From the NCBI GenBank assembly GCA_964528605.1, contig CAZGSV010000006.1, positions 7,296 to 71,295 on the forward strand: 64,000 bases of DNA, given 5' to 3'. Each line of letters starts with the position of its first letter. Within the stretch, counting starts at the first letter, position 1. The notes beneath the pieces are model-generated. The model was not told the DNA's origin and did no database searches. It saw only the letters and a program-made list of their open reading frames with translations. Shown piece by piece: positions 31,475 through 37,934 of this stretch. Source of the DNA: CAZGSV01 sp964528605 (GTDB lineage Bacteria > Armatimonadota > Zipacnadia > CAZGSV01). A program made the translations under genes and the position numbers.

Positions 31475-34330
31475 TTGCGCGGCTGCACTCGAGGGTTGGT
31501 GTTGCTCATCGCGGTGTTGAACCCCGCGATGGCTGCAACGTGCGTGGCCGCGCTCAGTCAAGCGCCGCAACCGGAGGGTCCCATGGTCATCATCGCTGAG
31601 ACCGAGTATGTCCGCTACGCGGTTGGCCCGGACGGGGCCAACCTGCACTTCACCGACAAGCGCACCGGCAAGGACTACTGCGCCTCCGCGCCCGCGTCGC
31701 CCTTGGCGCGCATCAAGAAGGAGGGTGACACCTCCGCCGCCACCGCCGTGTCCGCCGCGGACGGAGAGATCACGATCCGGTTCGGCGAGTCAGGCGCCAG
31801 CGTCGTGCTGCGCGCTACCGCGGCGCGCAGTTACTTCGCGCTCGAGGTCAAGTCGGTGAGCGACGAGACGATTGACGAGTTCGAGTTCGTGGACATTCCG
31901 CTGACGCTGAAGGGTTCGCTGGATGAACCGTTCGCGGGCTGCGCGCTGGCGCTGAACCTACGGACCAATGTCGCCGAACTTCCCGGCCCCAACAGCCGCT
32001 TGCGCGCGATCTGTTACCGGCGCTTCGGGTTTGCCGGCGCCAAGGTGGCCATCATTGGCTGCCCCACCGCCCAGCTGCGTCATGCGATGCAGGAGGCAGT
32101 GGGGGAGGCCGAGGACTTGCCGCGCTCTTCCATCGGCGGCCCTTGGGCCCTCGACGCGCCCGCCAACAGGGGCTCTTACCTGTTCAACTTCGGCAACGTG
32201 ACCGAGGCGACGGTGGACAAGTGGATTGAGTTGTGCCAGGCGCTTGGCTTCACCCAACTGGATTTCCACATGGGCAGTTCGCTTCGCTTTGGCGACCTGG
32301 AGCCGAATCGAGAGATGTACCCGCGCGGGCTGGAAAGCCTGAAGGCGGTGATAGATAGGCTGCACGCCGCGGGCATTCAGGCGGGGCTGCACACCTACTC
32401 ATTCTTCATGGCCAAGAACTCGCGCTGGGTCACGCCCGTGCCGGATGCGCGACTGGCGAAAGACGCGACTTTCGCGCTGGCGGGGCCGCTCGCTGAGGAA
32501 GCCACGACGGTGCCCGTGCTCGAGTCCACTCAAGGCATGTCCACCATCACCGGCTTCTTCGTGCGCAACAGCGTGACGCTTCAGATAGACGACGAGCTCA
32601 TCACCTACAGCGGCGTGTCGAAGGAGCCGCCTTACGCGTTCACGGGCTGCCAACGCGGCGCCTGCGGCACGCGGGTGGCGCCTCATGCCAAGGGCGCCAA
32701 CGTCCATCACCTGAAGGAATGCTTCGGTCTGTTCGTCCCGGACGGGGACTCCACCCTCTTTACCGAGGTGGCGGCTAGGACCGCCGAGGTCTTCAACGAG
32801 TGCGGCTTCGATATGATCTATCTGGACGCGCTCGACGGCGAGGATGTTATCGCCGGCGGGGAGAACGCCTGGCACTACGGCTCCAAGTTCACCTTCGAAA
32901 TCTGCAAGCGCCTGAAGAGGCCGGCGCTGATGGAGATGAGCACCTTCCACCATCACCTGTGGTTCGTGCGCTCGCGCATGGGGGCTTGGGACCATCCCAC
33001 GCGCAGCGCCAAGCGCTTCGTGGACCTCCACGTGAAGGCCAACGACGACACCAACCGGCGCATGTTTCTGCCGGGGCAATTGGGATGGTGGGCCATCAAG
33101 ACTTGGTCCGGGGCACAGGGCGAGCCCACCTTTGCGGACGACCTGGAGTACTTGTGCTCCAAGTGCCTCGGCACCGACACCGGCTTTGCGCTCATGGGCA
33201 TAGACCCGGACAGTTTCGCGGCCAGGCCCGCGATGCGGCGCTGGGCGGACATCATCCAGCGTTACGAACGCCTGCGCCTCTCGAACTCCGTCCCGCAGGC
33301 CATCAAGGAGCGGCTGAGGCGACCCGGAGAAGAGTTCACCTTGGAGCAGAGGCCTGAGGGCAAGTTGCGCTTTCGCCCCGTTCGCTACGCGAAGCACGAG
33401 GTCGAGGCAATAGACGGCGAGCGCAACGTCTGGCAGGTCAGAAACGAGTTCGGCGCGCAGCCGCTCCAACTGCGCATCGAGGCGCTCATGTCCGCCGCGC
33501 CCTATGACGATGCAGAGGGTGTTGTGGTCGCCGACTTCGACGACGCCGGGGCTTTCACGGAACGGAGTGCCGCCAGCGAGGTGACCGCAGATCTCCAGGC
33601 GTCGGCGGAGCGGGTCAGGATCGGCGGTCCCAGCGGCCGCTTCTCAGCCGGCAGCACGCGAGCGCAGGGGGAAGGCGCCTGGGCTCAGATAGGCAGAGTC
33701 TTCTCTCCGCCGCTGGACCTCGACGACACTCAGGCGCTCGGGCTGTGGGTGTATGGGGACGGCCGGGGGGAACTGCTCAACGTGCAGTTGCGGAGTCCTG
33801 AGCACATCAGCGGCGGCATCGGGGACCACTACATTCCCGTCAACTTCACCGGCTGGCGCTACTTCGGACTCATCGAGCCTGAGGGAGAACGTTACGCGGA
33901 GTATGAGTGGCCCTATGGCGGCATCTACTCCATCTACCGCGAGTCAGTGGACTTCGGCCACGTCGGCTCACTCAGCCTATGGTTCAACGACGTGCCTTCG
34001 GGGGAGGCAGTCGCCTGCTATCTGAGTCCCATCAAGGCGCTGCCGCTCGTGGAGGCCACGCTCATCAATCCCTCGGTGACTATCGGCGGCCGGACCATCA
34101 CCTTCCCCGTGGAGATCGCGAGCGGCTGCTATCTCGAGTTCCGCTCCATGAGCGACTGCAAACTGTACAATCGCGAGGGCGAACTGGTGCGCGAAGTGCA
34201 GCCGCAGGGCGAGGCGCCCACCTTAGCGCCGGGCGAGAACGAGGTGCTGTTGGGCGCCGAGGTCGCGCCCGCGGGCGTCAACGCCCGGGCCTACGTCACC
34301 GTTATCAGCCAAGGCGAGCCGTTGGAGTAG
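31475..34330 (+). CDS. Large secreted TIM-barrel glycosidase-like protein with inserted beta module
   Basis: About 951 residues from a TTG at 31475; a GTG at 31436 is an alternative and neither has a good ribosome site. The first 24 residues fit a signal peptide (RGCTRGLVLLIAVLNPAMAA). An N-terminal beta-sandwich is followed by a TIM barrel: FTQLDFHMGSSLRFGDL, IQAGLHTYSFFM, GFDMIYLDALDGEDV, PALMEMSTFHHHLWF and GWWAIKTWSG. Asp in MIYLDALDG is a good catalytic candidate, as in GH27/31/36-like clans. Between two barrel strands, about residues 335-410, sits a small beta module (LQIDDELITYSGV...CQRGACGT...HAKGANV). The C-terminal third is beta-rich and may bind carbohydrate. The exact family is not recognised. 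Confidence 0.7.
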   Translation: MRGCTRGLVLLIAVLNPAMAATCVAALSQAPQPEGPMVIIAETEYVRYAVGPDGANLHFTDKRTGKDYCASAPASPLARIKKEGDTSAATAVSAADGEITIRFGESGASVVLRATAARSYFALEVKSVSDETIDEFEFVDIPLTLKGSLDEPFAGCALALNLRTNVAELPGPNSRLRAICYRRFGFAGAKVAIIGCPTAQLRHAMQEAVGEAEDLPRSSIGGPWALDAPANRGSYLFNFGNVTEATVDKWIELCQALGFTQLDFHMGSSLRFGDLEPNREMYPRGLESLKAVIDRLHAAGIQAGLHTYSFFMAKNSRWVTPVPDARLAKDATFALAGPLAEEATTVPVLESTQGMSTITGFFVRNSVTLQIDDELITYSGVSKEPPYAFTGCQRGACGTRVAPHAKGANVHHLKECFGLFVPDGDSTLFTEVAARTAEVFNECGFDMIYLDALDGEDVIAGGENAWHYGSKFTFEICKRLKRPALMEMSTFHHHLWFVRSRMGAWDHPTRSAKRFVDLHVKANDDTNRRMFLPGQLGWWAIKTWSGAQGEPTFADDLEYLCSKCLGTDTGFALMGIDPDSFAARPAMRRWADIIQRYERLRLSNSVPQAIKERLRRPGEEFTLEQRPEGKLRFRPVRYAKHEVEAIDGERNVWQVRNEFGAQPLQLRIEALMSAAPYDDAEGVVVADFDDAGAFTERSAASEVTADLQASAERVRIGGPSGRFSAGSTRAQGEGAWAQIGRVFSPPLDLDDTQALGLWVYGDGRGELLNVQLRSPEHISGGIGDHYIPVNFTGWRYFGLIEPEGERYAEYEWPYGGIYSIYRESVDFGHVGSLSLWFNDVPSGEAVACYLSPIKALPLVEATLINPSVTIGGRTITFPVEIASGCYLEFRSMSDCKLYNREGELVREVQPQGEAPTLAPGENEVLLGAEVAPAGVNARAYVTVISQGEPLE

Positions 34331-34369
34331 CCGGATCACACTGCCCTGCTGTGCTTTGCTCCCATGCCG

Positions 34370-34375
34370 TATACT
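34370..34375 (+). promoter_or_regulatory. -10 element upstream of arsM
   Basis: TATACT, 65 nt upstream of the arsM start; the -35 region is not well conserved. No inverted repeat of an ArsR-type operator is evident nearby. Confidence 0.35.
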
Positions 34376-34440
34376 GATTACCTGTGCGCGAAGGCTGCGC
34401 CTGTGTCAGCGCGCGGAGAGAAGCGAAGGGAGATGCTGGA

Positions 34441-35250
34441 ATGAAGCGGGAGAGCAAGGATCGCATGCGTCAAGCAGTGCGGCAGGCTTACGCTGGTATT
34501 GCGAAGCGGGATGCCGCTGGATGCTGCTGCGATGCGACACCTTGGTGCTGTGAGGCGCCGCCCGCCTCTGCGGAGGCGCTAGCAGGCCGGGTGGGGTACT
34601 CCCCCGATGAGATCGCTGCCGTTCCCGAGGGCGCCAATATGGGCCTCGGGTGCGGCAACCCCCAAGCGATAGCCTCCTTGCGGTCGGGCGAGGTGGTGCT
34701 GGACCTGGGCAGCGGAGGCGGCTTCGACTGTTTCCTAGCCGCGCGCCAGGTCGGCGAGGGCGGGCGCGTCATAGGCGTGGACATGACGCCGGAGATGGTG
34801 GCCGCCGCGCGCGAGAAGGCGCACGCGGGTGGGTACGCGAATGTCGAGTTCCGCCTGGGGGAGATCGAGGCGCTCCCGGTGGCGGACGCCAGCGTGGACG
34901 TTGTCATGTCCAACTGCGTCATCAATCTCTCTCCGGAGAAGGGGCGCGTGCTCCGGGAGGCCTACCGCGTGCTGAAGCCCGGAGGACGGCTGGCGGTCAC
35001 CGACATCGTCGCGACGGCTCCCATGCCGGATAAGATGCGGAACGACCTTGCGCTCTTGGCGGCGTGCGTGGCGGGTGCGGCGACCGTTGAGGAAGTGACG
35101 ACGATGCTGCGGGACGCCGGCTTCGCGCGGGTGCGGGTGGAGCCGGTGGAGGAAAGCCGCGAATTCATCCGCGAATGGATGCCGGGGCTGCGCCTCGAGG
35201 AGTACATTGTCTCGGCGACCATCGAGGGCGTGAAGGGAATGCCGGAGTAG
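34441..35250 (+). CDS. arsM: Arsenite S-adenosylmethionine methyltransferase
   Basis: 269 residues, ATG at 34441 with AAGGGAG 8 nt upstream. It methylates As(III) stepwise with SAM, producing volatile or less retained methylarsenicals. Signature sequence is VGYSPDEIAAVPEGANMGLGCGNP, then VLDLGSGGGFDCFLAARQVG (SAM motif I), VDMTPEMV and VVMSNCVINLSPEKGRVLREAYRVLKPGGRL. The conserved As-binding Cys are Cys71 (GLGCGNP) and Cys159 (SNCVINL); an N-terminal Cys cluster at 28-30 and 36-37 supplies the third thiol. It has its own promoter. Immediately downstream is a decayed GNAT fragment resembling arsenic-associated ArsN proteins, so an arsenic locus may once have been larger here. Confidence 0.93.
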   Translation: MKRESKDRMRQAVRQAYAGIAKRDAAGCCCDATPWCCEAPPASAEALAGRVGYSPDEIAAVPEGANMGLGCGNPQAIASLRSGEVVLDLGSGGGFDCFLAARQVGEGGRVIGVDMTPEMVAAAREKAHAGGYANVEFRLGEIEALPVADASVDVVMSNCVINLSPEKGRVLREAYRVLKPGGRLAVTDIVATAPMPDKMRNDLALLAACVAGAATVEEVTTMLRDAGFARVRVEPVEESREFIREWMPGLRLEEYIVSATIEGVKGMPE

Positions 35251-35256
35251 GCGCGG

Positions 35257-35272
35257 CCCGCCGTACGGCGGG
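35257..35272. repeat. Palindrome 3' of arsM
   Basis: A 16-bp perfect palindrome identical to the one after trpG (22034-22049), 7 nt after the arsM stop codon. Confidence 0.45.
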
Positions 35273-35318
35273 TGAGTACGAGCGCTGGTCGGAGGAATCG
35301 GGCGCGGGCGGTCAAGAG

Positions 35319-35423
35319 ATGATCCGCGAGGCGACGCGGAGCGACGTCCCGGTCGTGGAATCGGTGCTGCGCGAGGCGGGCCTGCCGACCGCGGGCCTGG
35401 TCGGGGATTCGTGCCGGCTCTAG
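35319..35423 (+). pseudogene. Truncated GNAT acetyltransferase (ArsN-like) remnant
   Basis: A 34-codon frame reads MIREATRSDVPVVESVLREAGLPTAGLVGD and stops. This is the first beta-alpha unit of a GNAT acetyltransferase. The LREAGLPTxGL element is characteristic of ArsN-type acetyltransferases found beside arsenic resistance genes. The rest of the roughly 150-residue domain, including the acetyl-CoA loop, is missing, so this is taken as a decayed gene. Its position 68 bp after arsM supports the identification. Confidence 0.55.
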
Positions 35424-35505
35424 GTGTTGGAGCAGGGCAGCCGCGTCTGTCGTCTGCGGCTTTGACGGGCGGGGTGTTATCCTGTAAGGGGGATCGGTGC
35501 GGCGC

Positions 35506-35587
35506 GGAGGCAGTGAAGAGCCCCGAGTGATCGGGGCCAGGCACGCACCGCCGGATCGAGTCCGGCGACTCCGCGGCGCCTGCCTCC
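35506..35587 (+). ncRNA. Candidate structured RNA element
   Basis: GGAGGCAG (35506-35513) pairs with CTGCCTCC (35580-35587). It encloses a 7-bp hairpin capped by a GTGA (GNRA) tetraloop (35520-35537) and a second 7-bp hairpin (35549-35567). A -10-like TATCCT precedes it by 23 bp. It matches no riboswitch or small-RNA consensus that I can recognise. The GC-rich context makes chance helices possible. Confidence 0.3.
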
Positions 35588-35700
35588 ATGGCGGCCAAAC
35601 CGGACGACGTCGGGCACCCTCCCGTAGCTCAAGCCTTTAGGCTTGAGGTGGTGGGGAAGCCCGGCCACTGCGATAAGTGCGACGCGGGCCGTGGTGCTGT

Positions 35701-35706
35701 TATACT
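35701..35706 (+). promoter_or_regulatory. -10 element for GH98-like gene
   Basis: TATACT lies 18 bp upstream of the GTG start, so the 5' leader is about 11 nt; the AAAGAGGTG ribosome site is within it. Confidence 0.4.
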
Positions 35707-35723
35707 CGTAAAGAGGTGCTGGC

Positions 35724-37922
35724 GTGTCAACGAAATTCGTAGTCCGCCCCCGAATTACGGTGGCGATGTTGTGCGCGATGCTGCTCGCGCCGTGCGTGCC
35801 GGCGGCGGGGGGGGCACCTGCCCACCTGGCGAGACCGCTGGAAGTTGAGATCTCGCCGGCGCATCCGCTGATCATCCTGTACGGGCCGAGCATCACGCCC
35901 GATGTGCTGCAAGCGTGGAACGCTTTCCCGCCGGCGATACGCGACTGCGCCGTGGTGATGCTGGAATCGCCGAGCACCGACCGCGCAGTGCAGGTGGAAG
36001 GCCTGTCCCGAGAGTGCGAACGAGCGCGCGACTGCGGCATCCCGGTTGTAATCCAGATCGCGGGTCCCGACATTGAGTACACCATGCATCTCGAGGACGT
36101 CGAGGGGGTTCTGCGGCGCTTCGACAACATCAAGGGCGTGCAGATTTGCGAGACCACCTACGGGGCGTTCTCGCGCTTCGGCGGCGACGAGCAGTACGCG
36201 GTGCCCACGCACACGCGCTACGCCATTGACACCATCAAACTGTGCGCCAAGTACGGCAAGTTTCTCTCTTGGCAGTTGCAGGCCTGCGAGTACGCTTACA
36301 TCGGCTCCTGCGAACTCAATCGCGAACTCTACGACACCATCGTGCAGTACCAGGACTACGTGCTGCCGCAGCACGAGATGAACCAGCCGCAGGCGTGGCT
36401 GCTGGATCATGACTCGGCGATGGGCCTGTGGGTCGCGGGCGCGGTGAGCAACTGGGGCATCGAGGCGCAGTCGTGGTTCTGGAATGATTGTCACTATGAG
36501 GAACCCGGCGGGCACCGAGGGCCGGGCGACCTGAGGCTAATGCCAGGTGAGATGTACGGTCTGATGCTGCTGACGGGCATCACCGCCGGCGCCACGGTGT
36601 ACGCGTTCGAGCCGCCGCAGGACATCTGGAACAGCGAGAAGCACTGGAAGCGCGTCATCGAGCCGCTGCTGCTGAGGGTCATCCGCGAGGGTCTCATTCC
36701 CTCGCGCGAGGAAGCAATGGCCAAGATGAAGGTGGCGTACCAACTGAAGCCGCTGCGCTGGTACAACGATTTCTTGCCCGTGGTGCGCGACCTGGATGAG
36801 TTCCACGGCGCGGGCAACTTGATCCGCGGCACCTACGGCGTTTATCGCCGCGCGTGGGAGATCGAGGCCATTCCCAACACCGGCCGTTACTACTGGATTC
36901 CGGTGCTGCCGGCCTGGACCTCCGGTGAGGTGCTCGGCCACTTCCGGAGAGTCCTCGGGCCGGGAGAACTGGCATCGCCCGAGGAGTTTCGCGCTGTCCT
37001 TGACCAGTACTACGAGCCGGAACCACAGGGCAACGCCTGGGTTGTCAGATTGCGCAAGGCAACCTACGTGGCCAACGCGCACGAGAATACGCGCGCAGAT
37101 CAGACCTATCGCGTTCTCTTGCCCGCCGCGCCCAAGCAGGTCGCGGTTACTCTCACTGGGGAGGGAGCGCGAGTGGAATGGCGGGGAAACGGCTCGGCCG
37201 ACCGCGGCTACTTCGTCTATAGGCGAAGGGCAGGGGAGCCAGATTTCCAGCGCCTGAACGCCGAGCCGGTTGCAGAGACCGTCTACGTTGACCGTGAGGC
37301 GAGTGCGAGCGAGGCGGCGGAGTATGCGGTGACGGCCCTCACCGCGGCGACCGAATGGCAGAGCGGCACCGTGCAGATGCACGAGTATCACGTCTTCTCC
37401 AATGAAGAGAGTCCGCTGTCCGAGGGCGCGGTTCTGGGCAGCCTTCCGCCGCGAGAGGAGCAGAGACCTTCACCGCCGCCTGAGTCACAGCCGCGCCATC
37501 CGGTGATCACGGCGATCCTGCGGAGCCTGGGAGACTTCCAGCGCGCCATCGAAGCCAAAGACCTCGAGGGCGTCATGGACGCCTACGCGCCGGACTATCG
37601 CGATTCCCTCGGCCGTGGCCGCTCCTATGTCCGCCTCTGCTACCAGTGGTTCTTCCGCCGCTACGACAGCCCAGCCGCGGTGATCGACGTTCACGATTGG
37701 GACCTGTCGCAACTCGGCTCGACCGGAATCGCCAAGTGCCATGCCTGGATGTTCATCCCCGCGACCTCCACGGTTGAGGAGAACTTCCTGGACGTGGTCT
37801 TCATACCTCGCGATCAGCCTGTTATCGAACTGACCTGGCGCAACGTGCATGGCAAATGGCGCATCGTGCACACGGACCCGCCCCTGCCTGACCTGGACCA
37901 ACTCCTGATCTACTCCACGTAA
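35724..37922 (+). CDS. Secreted GH98-like protein with C-terminal NTF2-like domain
   Basis: 732 residues, GTG start with AGAGGTG 6 nt upstream. Residues 1-30 form a signal peptide. Residues about 45-430 resemble the GH98 catalytic module: HPLIILYGPS, CGIPVVIQIAG, IKGVQICETTYGAF (likely catalytic Glu), YGKFLSWQLQACEY, and HDSAMGLWVAGAVSNWGIEAQSWFW. GH98 enzymes are endo-beta-galactosidases and xylanases, so the target is probably an internal galactosyl or xylosyl linkage. A fibronectin-III-like beta domain (about 465-555) and a C-terminal NTF2/SnoaL-like domain (about 590-725, FQRAIEAKDLEGVMDAYAPDYRDSLG) follow. The next gene starts 13 bp downstream, so they form an operon with a PL26/YetA-like protein. 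Confidence 0.7.
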   Translation: MSTKFVVRPRITVAMLCAMLLAPCVPAAGGAPAHLARPLEVEISPAHPLIILYGPSITPDVLQAWNAFPPAIRDCAVVMLESPSTDRAVQVEGLSRECERARDCGIPVVIQIAGPDIEYTMHLEDVEGVLRRFDNIKGVQICETTYGAFSRFGGDEQYAVPTHTRYAIDTIKLCAKYGKFLSWQLQACEYAYIGSCELNRELYDTIVQYQDYVLPQHEMNQPQAWLLDHDSAMGLWVAGAVSNWGIEAQSWFWNDCHYEEPGGHRGPGDLRLMPGEMYGLMLLTGITAGATVYAFEPPQDIWNSEKHWKRVIEPLLLRVIREGLIPSREEAMAKMKVAYQLKPLRWYNDFLPVVRDLDEFHGAGNLIRGTYGVYRRAWEIEAIPNTGRYYWIPVLPAWTSGEVLGHFRRVLGPGELASPEEFRAVLDQYYEPEPQGNAWVVRLRKATYVANAHENTRADQTYRVLLPAAPKQVAVTLTGEGARVEWRGNGSADRGYFVYRRRAGEPDFQRLNAEPVAETVYVDREASASEAAEYAVTALTAATEWQSGTVQMHEYHVFSNEESPLSEGAVLGSLPPREEQRPSPPPESQPRHPVITAILRSLGDFQRAIEAKDLEGVMDAYAPDYRDSLGRGRSYVRLCYQWFFRRYDSPAAVIDVHDWDLSQLGSTGIAKCHAWMFIPATSTVEENFLDVVFIPRDQPVIELTWRNVHGKWRIVHTDPPLPDLDQLLIYST

Positions 37923-37934
37923 GGGAGTGAACCA

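Larger units (their letters stand above)
35424..35723 (+). other. Intergenic region with stacked hairpins
   Basis: This 300-bp gap holds a -10-like TATCCT at 35478-35483 and a possible structured RNA at 35506-35587. A hairpin CTCAAGCC-TTTA-GGCTTGAG follows at about 35628-35647, then the -10 of the next gene at 35701. No short coding frame with a ribosome site is seen. Confidence 0.5.

Noticed and set aside
35588..35848. 86-codon frame overlapping the start of the GH98-like gene
   Set aside because: It runs through the promoter and signal-peptide region of a better-supported gene and has no ribosome site.
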